Source: Oceanospirillum sp048270425 (GTDB taxonomy: Bacteria; Pseudomonadota; Gammaproteobacteria; Pseudomonadales; Halomonadaceae). From it: a stretch of 64,000 nt of DNA. The notes below the pieces were generated by a model. It did not search any database. It had not been told where the DNA came from and saw only the letters and a program-made list of their open reading frames with translations. Location of the stretch: contig JBLWSY010000001.1 in NCBI GenBank assembly GCA_048270425.1, positions 248,001 through 312,000 of the forward strand. The letters run 5' to 3'. How positions within the stretch are numbered: position 1 is the first letter of the stretch; the number at the start of each line of letters is the position of its first letter. The translations under genes were made by a program, and so were the position numbers. Shown here piece after piece: positions 14,980 through 23,451 of this stretch.

Positions 14980-15810
14980 TTAGTCGTAGATAGTGGGGAT
15001 CGGCTGACGCTTGTGTTGTGTCGCTTTGTAGATGCTGATCAGGCGCTCACTGACTTCAGCGGCAACAGGTTTACCTTCAAGGAAGTCGTCGATCTGTTCA
15101 TAGGTAAGCGCCAGAGCATCCTCGTCGGCCTTCTGAGGTGCCAGTTCTTCCAGATCTGCGGTCGGAACCTTCTTAACCAGCAGCTCAGGGGCACCCAGTT
15201 TGGCGGCAACCTGGCGAACCTGACGTTTGCTCAGGCCAAACAGTGGGGCCAGATCACAGGCTCCGTCACCGTACTTGGTGTAAAAGCCTGTGATGTTTTC
15301 AGCCGAGTGATCGGTCCCCAGCACCAGACCACCAGTCAGACCTGCTATCTCATACTGAGCGACCATGCGGGCACGGGCTTTTACGTTACCCTTAACAAAG
15401 TCCAGTTTGGTGGCATCTTCAGGAATCAGACCGGTGCCATCCAGTGCTTCCAGCGTGCTGGCGTGCAGGCCTTCGACACCATTTTTGATATTTACACTGA
15501 CGGAGTGGCTTGGCTGGATAAAGGACAGGGCTAACTGAGCTTCATCTTCATCTTTTTGAGTGCCAAAAGGCAGGCGCACAGCTACAAACTGGTACCCGGC
15601 TTCAGGGTGCTCTGCGTTAAGCTCGTTAATGGCCAGTTGTGCCAGGCGACCACAGGTAGTGGAATCGACACCGCCACTGATACCGAGTACCAGTGTTGTG
15701 CAGCGGGCGTTAAGTAAACTGTTTTTAATAAAATCTGTACGACGGCGAATCTCAAAATCCGGATCTATTTCGGGCAGGACCCGCATCTCATTACGGATAA
15801 TCTCTTCCAT
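14980..15810 (-). CDS. nadE: Ammonia-dependent NAD+ synthetase
   Basis: 276 residues, the size of the ammonia-dependent bacterial enzyme (no glutaminase domain). Catalyses the last step of NAD synthesis, amidation of nicotinic acid adenine dinucleotide with ATP. The PP-loop S45-G-G-V-D-S50 binds ATP pyrophosphate; further conserved blocks are AVRLPFGTQKDEDEAQ, NVKARARMVAQYEIA, VLGTDHSAENITGFYTKYGD and DLAPLFGLSKRQVR. The C-terminus carries the usual KRQPIPTIYD. Strong assignment. Cytosolic and apparently monocistronic. Confidence 0.97.
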   Translation of the reverse strand: MEEIIRNEMRVLPEIDPDFEIRRRTDFIKNSLLNARCTTLVLGISGGVDSTTCGRLAQLAINELNAEHPEAGYQFVAVRLPFGTQKDEDEAQLALSFIQPSHSVSVNIKNGVEGLHASTLEALDGTGLIPEDATKLDFVKGNVKARARMVAQYEIAGLTGGLVLGTDHSAENITGFYTKYGDGACDLAPLFGLSKRQVRQVAAKLGAPELLVKKVPTADLEELAPQKADEDALALTYEQIDDFLEGKPVAAEVSERLISIYKATQHKRQPIPTIYD

Positions 15811-16005
15811 TTACGGCACCACTTTCTTAGAACGAGTTTTTGTCGGTAGACAGTTCTGTGACTCAAAATGCCCTGAAAATGTTCAGGTGTGATTCGTATA
15901 TTGCACGCTGTGCGTTAATTTGGTGCGCCAAAAAAGAGTTTTTTAACGCTAATCAACTGATTATACAGCCTTTATTTCAGAATAACCTGACCTGCGTTAT
16001 GTCGG

Positions 16006-16248
16006 CTATTCTGACTTCATTGGAACCCTGACGGGCTTTTCGTCGGAGATAACGGCCCGGGGTTTCGCTGGATTTTCTGCCGCAGGCATTTCACTGTGCT
16101 CATCTGCTATCTGAGCCTGTGTTGTATAGGTACAGCCTGAGATAATAAAGCTGCCGGAACAGCTCAACAGAATCAAAGCTGATATTAAAAAACGCTTATC
16201 CAGTCGCCTGAAACCAGTAGCACGCGACAGTTTTAACGTTGATAGCAT
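16006..16248 (-). CDS. Small putative lipoprotein (80 aa)
   Basis: 80 residues with an 18-residue basic n-region, a hydrophobic core (FLISALILLSCSGSF) and a lipobox-like IISGC, followed by a short polar, proline-rich tail (PAKPRAVISDEKPVRVPMKS). AAGGAAACCTGAAG upstream of the ATG is a reasonable ribosome binding site. Predicted to be an outer- or inner-membrane lipoprotein of unknown function; no family recognised. Located between nadE and the DUF4202 gene on the same strand, 58 bases after the latter's stop. Confidence 0.6.
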   Translation of the reverse strand: MLSTLKLSRATGFRRLDKRFLISALILLSCSGSFIISGCTYTTQAQIADEHSEMPAAENPAKPRAVISDEKPVRVPMKSE

Positions 16249-16306
16249 CTTCAGGTTTCCTTTTCACTTTTGCGAAATCAGCCAGGGGAGTGGCTCGCTA
16301 ATCGGT

Positions 16307-16897
16307 TTAAGCTTTCCAGGCCAAAGCTTTCTGAATCAGGGCCAGATGTTCCGGCGAAAAGTTAATTTTAAGTGCCGCTTCATGGCCTTTTTCCGACATT
16401 TTGCCCCAGGTTTTCTGGATAATGCTGATCAGCTTAGGCTCGCTGTGTTTCTCAGCGAAAGGCGCAAGATAGTGATCGAGAAATACCAGACAGATCACAT
16501 CTTCCAGAGCCTGTACTTCGGCATCCTGCTTCAGGCGCTTTTTCTGCAGCAGAGTCTTTACCCGTTCAGCATCCTCGTCGCTATAGCCCGCCTGCAGCAT
16601 CAGCTCAGCGGTTTTCTCGCCATGGAATTTACCCAGTTCAGTACGCCAGTGTTTATAACCCACGCGCCCTTCCGGATAGTCGGAGCGGGGAATGCTCCAG
16701 CGCTGAATATGCTGGCCCCGGGCCGCAATCTGCAGCAGCTCTGAGGCGTCCGGTGCAAACTCAGACAGACATTGGCTCATGCGTTGTCCGTAAAGCCACT
16801 CTTTGGCAACAGTCTGGCCCTGCCATTCTTCCTGATTCGGGTCTTCGTTATTTGCCTGATCGATCAGTTGCAGCACGGCTTCAAGCTTGGCACTCAT
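16307..16897 (-). CDS. DUF4202 domain-containing protein
   Basis: 196-residue soluble protein. The blocks AARGQHIQRWSIPRSDYPEG and GYKHWRTELGKFHGEKTAEL are the diagnostic core of DUF4202; the HIQRW and histidine-rich HFG-like positions suggest an HD-like metal site, but the biochemical role is unknown. C-terminal part includes VICLVFLDHYLAPFAEKH. Stands on the minus strand upstream of the small lipoprotein. Ribosome binding site AAGGAATAGG upstream of ATG. Confidence 0.88.
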   Translation of the reverse strand: MSAKLEAVLQLIDQANNEDPNQEEWQGQTVAKEWLYGQRMSQCLSEFAPDASELLQIAARGQHIQRWSIPRSDYPEGRVGYKHWRTELGKFHGEKTAELMLQAGYSDEDAERVKTLLQKKRLKQDAEVQALEDVICLVFLDHYLAPFAEKHSEPKLISIIQKTWGKMSEKGHEAALKINFSPEHLALIQKALAWKA

Positions 16898-17105
16898 ATC
16901 CTATTCCTTATCTTGCTGCTCAACGGAGATAAAGGTCGTTGAGGCAGTCATTATCATATTTGTTAAAGTGTACCATTCCTGCCGATTTTTACAGACGTTC
17001 GGGCAAGGGAAAGATCATAAAACAGGACTTCCGGATGGGTTTTCCGGCAGGTCTTTACTGCTATTTTAAATGGCAGATTCAAATCACTTTGTGAAGGGAT
17101 ATTCA

Positions 17106-18029
17106 ATGATCAGGCCAATTCTGCTGACGCTGCTTTCCTTGATGGCTTTGGCGGCCAATTCCGTACTTTGTCGTTTAGCCTTGTCCCCTGTGGCGTCAGA
17201 TGAGATTGGTACAGCAATCACATCTGCGTCTATTGATCCGGTCAGCTTTACGCTGCTCAGGTTGGCCTCGGGAATCGGTATGCTTTGGCTGGTGATGTTT
17301 CTGCTTCGTTTGCGTCAGGGCGCATCGTCTAAAGAGGCAGGTGCTAACGCTGGTGGTAGCTATAAAGCGGGCTTTATGTTGTTCGCTTACGCAATCGCTT
17401 TCTCTGTGGCGTATCTGGATCTGGAAACCGGCACCGGCGCTCTGATCCTCTTTGGTTCTGTGCAGTTAACGATGATTCTTATTGGCTGGCTGCAGGGACA
17501 GCGCCTGCATTTGATCGAATGGTCCGGTGTGCTGATGGCCTTTACCGGTTTTGTGTATCTGGTGCTGCCGGGTTTCAGCACGCCAAGCTTTACCGGCTTT
17601 TTACTCATGACCTTAGCGGGTGTCGCCTGGGGGTTTTATACCCTGATGGGGCGGGGATCGAAAACACCGGCGCTTGATACTGCCAGAAACTTTCTCTTTA
17701 CCTGGCCGTGGTTGCTTTTGCTGTTGTTTTGGCTCTTTATTCAGGGCGGAAATTGGCAAAGTGATGGGGTTCTGCTGGCGCTGACATCCGGTGCAATTAC
17801 CTCGGGGCTGGGTTATGTCATCTGGTACGCGACCCTGCCTTATTACACGGCAACGCAGGCTGCGGTGCTTCAGTTATCCGTTCCTGTAATAGCGGCTCTG
17901 GGTGGGGTTATGTTTGTCTCAGAGCCTGTCACTCTGACGCTGATTATTGCTTCACTGATGATTCTGGGGGGCATCTTGCTGGTTATTGCCGGGCGCTGGT
18001 ATCTGCAAAAAAACCGGCCGTTGAAGTGA
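17106..18029 (+). CDS. EamA/DMT family transporter
   Basis: 307 residues from the ATG at 17106, chosen over an in-frame upstream ATG (17070) because AAGGGATATTCA precedes it and the hydrophobic first helix begins at once (MIRPILLTLLSLMALAANSV). About ten membrane segments in two EamA repeats, the first containing DPVSFTLLRLASGIGMLWL. The second ends with VPVIAALGGVMFVSEPVTLT, a typical DMT motif. Substrate unknown. A terminator hairpin overlaps the stop codon. Confidence 0.92.
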   Translation: MIRPILLTLLSLMALAANSVLCRLALSPVASDEIGTAITSASIDPVSFTLLRLASGIGMLWLVMFLLRLRQGASSKEAGANAGGSYKAGFMLFAYAIAFSVAYLDLETGTGALILFGSVQLTMILIGWLQGQRLHLIEWSGVLMAFTGFVYLVLPGFSTPSFTGFLLMTLAGVAWGFYTLMGRGSKTPALDTARNFLFTWPWLLLLLFWLFIQGGNWQSDGVLLALTSGAITSGLGYVIWYATLPYYTATQAAVLQLSVPVIAALGGVMFVSEPVTLTLIIASLMILGGILLVIAGRWYLQKNRPLK

Positions 18030-18045
18030 GTTCAGCGGCCGTTTT
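18015..18045 (+). terminator. Terminator overlapping the EamA stop codon
   Basis: CGGCCGTTGAA (18015-18025) pairs with TTCAGCGGCCG (18031-18041) with one T-G wobble, followed by TTTTT. The left arm contains the last codons and the stop region of the EamA gene. Confidence 0.75.
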
Positions 18046-18071
18046 TGAGTAATCGTTAATTTGAGTAACTG

Positions 18072-18788
18072 TTAAATAGGGGGCTGACCGCAGGCGCTTC
18101 TGAACATGTTGCACTCAAACTGCATACCTTTGATAAAGATATCAATCGCCTGCTGCTGATCCATCTGATCGGCATGAGCGTTAATAAAGTCCGCCATATC
18201 CTTTGGCGCTTCAGCCACCTGATTCGCTTCAATCCATGATGCATAAAGGTTATTAGGTGTCGCATTCGGAGCCAGTGTGAGTCCGATGTAAGTCCACAGC
18301 GAGATACAAGGTGTCATCGCAACAATAAAATAGAGCGGGTCCATGGTTTCAGCGATGGTGCGTTCAAAATCGGCATAAGCCTGTGCCAGATCCGTCAGCT
18401 GAACTGCTTTAGGGTCTGCAATGTGCCATCCTGCAAAAACTTCAGCGTTGTAATCGAGATAATCTTTCTGGCGCGCTTCACAGAAGGCTTTAACTTCAGG
18501 ATCTGTTGTCTTAGGAATCACAATACTGTAGTCGTCGGCAGAATAACTGCAGTAAGCAGCATCCAGTACGGTGAACTGGCCGTATTGATCAGGGTTCAGA
18601 TCCGAGTGAGCGATGCCCTGAACAAAGTCTGACGCTAAGGCCGCTTGCTGGTACTGAGTGGTTGCCGCCCACATCTGATCGTAAAGGGTTTCACCTGTGG
18701 CGGTGGCGAGCTTAACGGGCTTCTTCTTAAAGGCTGCGCCTGAAACCCGGCTACGGGGCGAACGTGCAAGAATGTTGGTTTGAGACAT
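18072..18788 (-). CDS. TenA/thiaminase II family protein
   Basis: 238 residues of TenA-like helical fold. Recognisable blocks are LYDQMWAATTQYQQAALASD near residue 35, DAAYCSYSADDY, and DPLYFIVAMTPCISLWTYIG, the region carrying the Glu/Cys environment in TenA enzymes. TenA proteins hydrolyse aminopyrimidine breakdown products of thiamine. Canonical nucleophile cysteine placement is not clear to me, so substrate is uncertain; PqqC/TenA-like redox or salvage enzymes are alternatives. A 35-residue basic N-terminal extension is unusual. No thiamine genes and no TPP riboswitch were seen next to it. Confidence 0.8.
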   Translation of the reverse strand: MSQTNILARSPRSRVSGAAFKKKPVKLATATGETLYDQMWAATTQYQQAALASDFVQGIAHSDLNPDQYGQFTVLDAAYCSYSADDYSIVIPKTTDPEVKAFCEARQKDYLDYNAEVFAGWHIADPKAVQLTDLAQAYADFERTIAETMDPLYFIVAMTPCISLWTYIGLTLAPNATPNNLYASWIEANQVAEAPKDMADFINAHADQMDQQQAIDIFIKGMQFECNMFRSACGQPPI

Positions 18789-19121
18789 GATTTAAGTATC
18801 TTCCTTGTTGTTGGATATCCACTCCTGAGACTAAAACCCGAACACGGCTCTAAGCAAGTAAAAGATAGGACAAAGGATAAAAAGCGTTACAACAATAGTG
18901 AGAACTTTCTTCCGTCTCTGCTGTATAATGGGTTACGAACCTAAACACCTGATGCTTCCGGCGTCAGGTGTTTTTTATTGGCTCGACTTTAATGCCCGTA
19001 GTGACTCTGTGAACCATACGAATGAATACATTGGGGCCCTACGATTGATAGAACATAGGCGTAAATCACTGCCCGGAGTTATCACTTCGAAAGCTGAAAA
19101 GCAGTGTTAAGGATTAAGAAA
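18789..19121. other. Intergenic region with promoter-like and terminator-like elements
   Basis: 333 bases between the divergent TenA-like gene and rnk. It contains a consensus TATAAT at 18924-18929 on the plus strand followed almost at once by a strong intrinsic terminator (18944-18976). A 70-residue open frame across it overlaps that terminator and has no family resemblance, so I do not call it a gene. Confidence 0.6.
18944..18976 (+). terminator. Rho-independent terminator upstream of rnk
   Basis: AACACCTGA (18944-18952) pairs with TCAGGTGTT (18964-18972) around an 11-base loop and ends in a run of T. Only about 15 bases separate it from a TATAAT box at 18924, and no plus-strand gene precedes it, so it could end a very short leader transcript, attenuate rnk, or protect against read-through. 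Confidence 0.75.
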
Positions 19122-19532
19122 ATGCAAAATTCGCAGCCTGACATCATTATCTCTGAATCTGATGCAGAGAAGCTGGATGAGCTGTTAGCAAAGGTTTCCC
19201 AAAAGGATTTTCCGGGAAAAGGTAATCTTGAGCAGGAGTTGGACCGGGCGACTATTGTGCCGTCGTCTCAGATTCCGGAAAACGTAGTTACCATGAATTC
19301 CAGAGTGCGCTTTAAAGATGTGAACACAGACAAGAGCTTTACTATGACGCTGGTGTACCCGAAAAATGCCGGTCAGGAAAATACCGTTTCGGTACTGGCA
19401 CCTATGGGCTCTGCGCTTTTAGGTTTGTCGGTAGGGCAGCAGATCAGTTGGCCTAAACCAGCAGGCGGTGTGATGACGGTAGAGATTGAAGAGATTCTTT
19501 ACCAGCCGGAGCGTGATGGCGTACAGGCCTGA
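19122..19532 (+). CDS. rnk: Regulator of nucleoside diphosphate kinase
   Basis: 136 residues from the ATG at 19122 (AAGGATTAAGAAA upstream); an in-frame start at 19104 adds six residues without support. N-terminal short coiled coil (SDAEKLDELLAKV) and a C-terminal GreA/B-like FKBP domain: PENVVTMNSRVRFKDVNTD, MTLVYPKNAG, VSVLAPMGSALLGLSVGQQI. Rnk binds RNA polymerase near the secondary channel and affects nucleotide pools. Length matches E. coli Rnk (136). A terminator follows. Confidence 0.95.
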   Translation: MQNSQPDIIISESDAEKLDELLAKVSQKDFPGKGNLEQELDRATIVPSSQIPENVVTMNSRVRFKDVNTDKSFTMTLVYPKNAGQENTVSVLAPMGSALLGLSVGQQISWPKPAGGVMTVEIEEILYQPERDGVQA

Positions 19533-19592
19533 TTGATCCGGGCGCTCTCTGGAAGTCGATTTGGGCACTTACAGCAATAAAACAGTGCTCAT

Positions 19593-19637
19593 AAAAAGGC
19601 GGGATGCAACAGATTAAGTCTGTGCTCCCGCCTTTTT
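19593..19637. terminator. Bidirectional terminator between rnk and the amino acid permease
   Basis: AAAAAGGCGGGA (19593-19604) pairs with TCCCGCCTTTTT (19626-19637), with an inner ACAGA/TCTGT stem. T runs follow on both strands, serving the convergent rnk and permease genes. Confidence 0.85.
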
Positions 19638-19678
19638 CGTTTCGGCCGTTACAGCCCATCAAGAGCCGCTTCTGATGA

Positions 19679-20860
19679 TCAGTAGAACTGAGCTCCCACT
19701 AGCAGGAAACCGAACATTAGCGTGCTCACCAGCGCTATCTGGCCACCCGGTGTCACATAGGCCAATTCACCATCCTGACGGCTGCGCCAGACCATAGCAA
19801 CCGGGATAAAAATCGCCAGAACAGTCAGAGCCAACCCTGCGTAGCTCAGTGCTTTCAGGAACTCGCCAGGAGCACTGGACGCCATGATCAGAGCAGGAAT
19901 GAGTGTCAGAATAATCGCAGGAAATTTACCATCAACCACAGGCTTCTGGTCGCACATTTCACGGATAAAGCCGAACAGAGACAGTGCCACACCCAGGAAA
20001 GAGGTCAGCAGTGCCATCGCCGCGAACAATTTCAGTACAGAGCCCAGACCCGCACCACTGTCACCCAATGCCGTCACCAATTGTTCGACACCGTTCAGGC
20101 CGGCCAGTTGCTCAGGGGCTACTGCGTTCATACATGCCCAGAACCAGGCGATGTAGCAAACCAGAGGTATCAGGCTGCCCACGATAACGACTTTGCTGAA
20201 GTGTTTGCCTTCGCCATCTTCGGTGTAGCTAACTAATGGCGGGATCACAACCATAAAGCCGAAAGAGGTAAACAGAACCGGCAGCGCCGCCATGATCTGA
20301 GCCTGAGTATCACCAGCCTGCGCCGTGGTCAGGCTGGTCTGATGTGCGGTATCCGGAGCCAGAGAGGCCAGGGAGTAAAGGGCAATCACCATGGCAACTA
20401 ACATGATCGCGAAGAACAGACGGTTCAGGAGGTCAACAGCACCAGTACCCAGAACAATGGTGATACCCGCCAGCAGAGTAAACAGGGTGCGGCTGAAGCC
20501 AAGGCTGACTTCAAGGCCCATGTATTTCAGGGCAACCTGCAGCAGCTCGCTGGCACCCAGAATATAAGCCATCAGCAGGAACACCAGCAGGAAAATCATA
20601 CTGGAGTTGGTAATCAGTTGGCCGATACGTCCCAGCCATTTACCGGACATAGCGTGCATGTTTTCACCGGGGTGGTGATTCACATTCACTTCCAGCAGCA
20701 GCAGAGCGGCCAGCGTTGTAAACGCCCAAACAAAAAACAGAAGTCCCAGACCCAGGCCAAAGCCCAGAGGAGCCAGAACCATAGGAATTGCGAGCATGCC
20801 CGCACCCAGTGCAGTCCCTGCCACCAGCAGTGTGCTTCCTAAGAAACGAGTGGATACCAC
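19679..20860 (-). CDS. Aromatic amino acid permease, HAAAP family (TyrP/Mtr-like)
   Basis: 393 residues with about eleven membrane helices. The N-terminus RFLGSTLLVAGTALGAGMLA and IPMVLAPLGFG is the sodium/proton amino-acid symporter signature of the hydroxy/aromatic amino acid permease family; LLLLEVN and VIPPLVSY also fit. E. coli TyrP (tyrosine) is about the same length. Substrate among Tyr, Trp and Phe is not decidable. It acts at the inner membrane. Convergent with rnk; its upstream region shares a 347-base gap with the CurA gene end. Confidence 0.92.
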   Translation of the reverse strand: MVSTRFLGSTLLVAGTALGAGMLAIPMVLAPLGFGLGLGLLFFVWAFTTLAALLLLEVNVNHHPGENMHAMSGKWLGRIGQLITNSSMIFLLVFLLMAYILGASELLQVALKYMGLEVSLGFSRTLFTLLAGITIVLGTGAVDLLNRLFFAIMLVAMVIALYSLASLAPDTAHQTSLTTAQAGDTQAQIMAALPVLFTSFGFMVVIPPLVSYTEDGEGKHFSKVVIVGSLIPLVCYIAWFWACMNAVAPEQLAGLNGVEQLVTALGDSGAGLGSVLKLFAAMALLTSFLGVALSLFGFIREMCDQKPVVDGKFPAIILTLIPALIMASSAPGEFLKALSYAGLALTVLAIFIPVAMVWRSRQDGELAYVTPGGQIALVSTLMFGFLLVGAQFY

Positions 20861-21207
20861 GTTGTTCTCCCAATGTTGTCGTTATTATCAAGTTGTGAAG
20901 AGGGGGGAGAATACTAGCGAAAAGGCTTTTTTCAGGCTAGTGCTTTGTTTTGTATCAATATTGCAGTTGATTATTCTGCATGGGCTTTTTTTGTAGGCTA
21001 ATGACCTTTTTGCGATGGTTTTTTAAGCGAGCAGATGATCAGTCGGATTTTGCGCAACCCCTTATGGCTGAAGGGCTGAGACCTGGGGGGGGGGAGGTTG
21101 AGATATTTTCTCTGATATTGTTTTAAAACGATACTCAGCGACCGTTTAGGTCGCTGATTTTGTATCGTAAATATTTTTTTACAAGGTGTTTTTTGCTGCT
21201 GTTCCGC
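20861..21207. other. Intergenic region, no gene seen
   Basis: 347 bases upstream of the permease gene and downstream of the CurA-like gene. It holds a run of ten G residues (21085-21094) and a terminator hairpin (21127-21168). No open frame here looks coding. Confidence 0.6.
21127..21168. terminator. Terminator of the CurA-like gene
   Basis: CAGCGACC (21136-21143) and GGTCGCTG (21149-21156) form a perfect stem with a GTTTA loop; an outer stem ACGATAC/GTATCGT (21128-21134, 21162-21168) extends it. On the minus strand TCGTTTTAAAAC follows. It lies 40 bases beyond the CurA stop. Confidence 0.75.
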
Positions 21208-22203
21208 TTAAAGTTCGACAATCAGTTTGCCCTGATTGCCACCGGTAAACAGCAGGTTCAGACCGCCCACAGCGGATGTCAGACCTTTAAGGGTATGGCT
21301 GCGGTACTGGATCTGGCCTTTCTGAACATAAGGCACCAGCAGTTCAAGCAGCTGAGGAATCTCATGCAGGTGATCCGGCATGGTGAAGCCCTGAATCATA
21401 AGGCGTTTTTTGATGATATTCATCCAGTTAGGACCCGGAGCAGGAGTCGCTGCGGTGTAGTCTGCAATCATGCCGCACACGATGATACGGCCATGGGCGT
21501 TCATACGCTGGAAGATATGCTGCTGAATCGGCCCGCCGGTATTTTCAAAGAAGAGGTCGATGCCATTCGGTGTCAGTTCAGCCAGTTTTTCCGCCAGGTT
21601 ATCGGTTTTATAGTTAATGGCACCATCAAAACCCAGGGTGTTCACAATCCAGTCCGCTTTATCGTCGCTACCGACAACACCGATTACTCGCAGGCCCTCC
21701 GCTTTGGCCAGCTGACCGACAATAGAGCCTACTGAACCTGCAGCACCGGTAACGATCAGGGTTTCACCTGACTTAGGCTGGCCAACGCGCAACAGACCCT
21801 GGGTAGCCGTCAACCCCGGTAGTGCCAGCACAGAGAGCACCATATCCGCAGGCAAGGACGGGTCGACTTTGTTCACACCCTGACCCTGACTGACCGCATA
21901 TTCCTGCCAACCGAACATACCGGTGACCTTATCGCCAACGGCAAAATCCGGATGCCGGGATTCAATCACTTCGGCGTAACCGCTTGAGCGCATCACATCG
22001 CCCAGCTCAACTGGCGGGATATAACTGTCTCGGTCATCCGACATCCAGCCCAGCATAGCCGGATCAAGTGACATATGAGTCTGGCGTATCAGAAATTCGC
22101 CATCAGTAATCGTAGGGATCGGGTTGTGTTCAACCTGAAACAGTTCAGCGGTAGGAGCGCCTTGTGGGCGTGCGATCAGTTTGATTTGCGTATTCTGAGT
22201 CAT
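21208..22203 (-). CDS. NADP-dependent oxidoreductase, CurA/MDR family
   Basis: 331 residues of the zinc-independent medium-chain reductase family (leukotriene B4 dehydrogenase / curcumin reductase CurA group). N-terminal GroES-like part includes THMSLDPAMLGWMSDDRDSY; the nucleotide-binding glycine motif G-A-A-G-S-V-G-S lies at about residues 153-160, and NTGGPIQQHIFQRMNAHGRI and GMIADY follow. These enzymes reduce alpha,beta-unsaturated carbonyls with NADPH. Physiological substrate unknown. Divergent from a LysR gene across 229 bases containing a LysR-type dyad, so likely its target. Confidence 0.92.
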   Translation of the reverse strand: MTQNTQIKLIARPQGAPTAELFQVEHNPIPTITDGEFLIRQTHMSLDPAMLGWMSDDRDSYIPPVELGDVMRSSGYAEVIESRHPDFAVGDKVTGMFGWQEYAVSQGQGVNKVDPSLPADMVLSVLALPGLTATQGLLRVGQPKSGETLIVTGAAGSVGSIVGQLAKAEGLRVIGVVGSDDKADWIVNTLGFDGAINYKTDNLAEKLAELTPNGIDLFFENTGGPIQQHIFQRMNAHGRIIVCGMIADYTAATPAPGPNWMNIIKKRLMIQGFTMPDHLHEIPQLLELLVPYVQKGQIQYRSHTLKGLTSAVGGLNLLFTGGNQGKLIVEL

Positions 22204-22272
22204 CGTTTTCTCAACTTGTTATAAGTCTGTTGGACTGAAATAGAAAGTAAGGACAAGCGGCTGTTTGGTCTT

Positions 22273-22289
22273 CTTAGCCAATTCCTAAG
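22273..22289. promoter_or_regulatory. LysR-type dyad between curA-like and lysR genes
   Basis: CTTAG-CCAATTC-CTAAG is a perfect 5-base dyad containing the T-N11-A core expected for LysR-type regulators. It sits 70 bases upstream of the CurA-like start and 144 bases upstream of the LysR start. Assignment to the adjacent LysR protein is inferred. Confidence 0.45.
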
Positions 22290-22432
22290 GTTATGACGCT
22301 ATTTTATTCACTGAATTTGAGAGATATAGACGCTAAAATAGGAATCATCTTTGTTATTAAGACAATAATGGTGCGGTGTTAAACCCTAAACTCAGCGAGT
22401 TTGAGCAGAATTGGAACCCCAGCTAAGACGAT

Positions 22433-23341
22433 ATGGATCAGTTAAAAGCGATGCGCTACTTCGTAAAGGTGGCTGAAAGCGGCAGTTTCACCAAAGCGGC
22501 CCAACATTTTGATGTACCGGCGTCCTCCTTGTCCCGACGGGTTGCGGATCTGGAAAACCACCTGGGGGCTGTGCTGCTTAAAAGATCAACCCGCGTGGTG
22601 CGCCTGACGGAGATCGGCAGGCTGTATCTGCAGCAGGTGAGGGATATTCTCTCCCGGCTGGAGGCGACTGATGAGTTAGTAGGTAGTTACCAGAGTAAGC
22701 CTATGGGGCATCTCAAAGTCAGCGCCACGGTGGGGTTTGGTGAAACTCTGTTATTGCCGCTGATGGATGAGTTTTCCTCCCGTTATCCTGATATTGTGCT
22801 GGATATCGAACTGAGTGATGCGCTTTCAACCCTGGGAAGGGATGATGTCGATATTGCCATTCGTGGTGGCTACGTGCCGGATGAAAGGGTGGTAGCGGTT
22901 AAGCTAAGAGACAACCGCTTTATTCTGGCTGGCGCTCCTGCTTATCTGGAGCGCGAGGGGATGCCATCTCATCCTCTGGACCTGAAAGATCATAAGGGGC
23001 TGCTCTATCGGGCTCCTGTCGGCATATTGCCCTGGATCAGCATGATTGATGGCGAATGGCAGGATGTGTCGCCTCACAAGGTTGCGGTCAGCAATGCCGG
23101 TCGTTGGTTGGTGGAGAAAGCGATTAACGGTGATGGCCTTTTGATGCTGCCCAGGTGGGCGTTGCAGGGGGCTCTTGATAGCGGTGAGCTGCTGGAGCTT
23201 CCGTTAAATCCAGAGGTGGCGGTGACCCGTAGTGAAAAGCTGGGCATCTATCTGCTGTATCAGCAAAACCGATATCAGGTGCCGAAAATTAAAGCGGCGG
23301 TGGATTTTCTGGTAACCCGTCTTTCAGTGAATCAGGGTTAA
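22433..23341 (+). CDS. LysR family transcriptional regulator
   Basis: 302 residues: N-terminal helix-turn-helix (KAMRYFVKVAESGSFTKAAQ, SSLSRRVADLENHLGAVLL) and a C-terminal effector-binding domain from about residue 90. The helix-turn-helix with SLSRRVADLE matches the CrgA/DhcR-like group (AaeR/YhjC-type). Divergent from the CurA-like reductase gene, the probable target. Effector unknown. A terminator hairpin lies after the stop. Confidence 0.95.
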   Translation: MDQLKAMRYFVKVAESGSFTKAAQHFDVPASSLSRRVADLENHLGAVLLKRSTRVVRLTEIGRLYLQQVRDILSRLEATDELVGSYQSKPMGHLKVSATVGFGETLLLPLMDEFSSRYPDIVLDIELSDALSTLGRDDVDIAIRGGYVPDERVVAVKLRDNRFILAGAPAYLEREGMPSHPLDLKDHKGLLYRAPVGILPWISMIDGEWQDVSPHKVAVSNAGRWLVEKAINGDGLLMLPRWALQGALDSGELLELPLNPEVAVTRSEKLGIYLLYQQNRYQVPKIKAAVDFLVTRLSVNQG

Positions 23342-23368
23342 CGTTGGCCGGCCGACAAAATGCAGGGC

Positions 23369-23405
23369 ACAAAAAAGGTCGCAGACCATGGGGATGCGAC
23401 CTTTG
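23369..23405. terminator. Terminator between the LysR and thioesterase genes
   Basis: AAAAAAGGTCGCA and TGCGACCTTT form a stem of at least seven pairs around a 14-base loop containing ACCATGGGGA, placed between the convergent LysR and thioesterase genes. Confidence 0.7.
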
Positions 23406-23420
23406 CTGATAACTCTGACG

Positions 23421-23451
23421 GTGCCGGGTGTTAAAGTGGTGCCGGGTGTTA
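23421..23451. repeat. 13-bp direct repeat at the end of the thioesterase gene
   Basis: GTGCCGGGTGTTA occurs at 23421-23433 and again at 23439-23451, an 18-base period. The second copy includes the stop codon of the thioesterase gene, so this looks like a small local duplication. Confidence 0.8.

Noticed and set aside
14926..15534. Plus-strand frame of about 200 codons opposite nadE
   Set aside because: Antisense shadow; nadE has all catalytic motifs and is certain.
18820..18860. Possible TPP riboswitch (CTGAGA followed by ACCCGAAC) near the TenA-like gene
   Set aside because: It is on the wrong strand for that gene, and the second conserved half and stem are not formed.
18898..19110. Plus-strand frame of 70 codons before rnk
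   Set aside because: It spans a strong intrinsic terminator and has no ribosome binding site or family resemblance.
21160..21735. Plus-strand frame opposite the CurA-like gene
   Set aside because: Antisense shadow overlapping the terminator hairpin; no family features.
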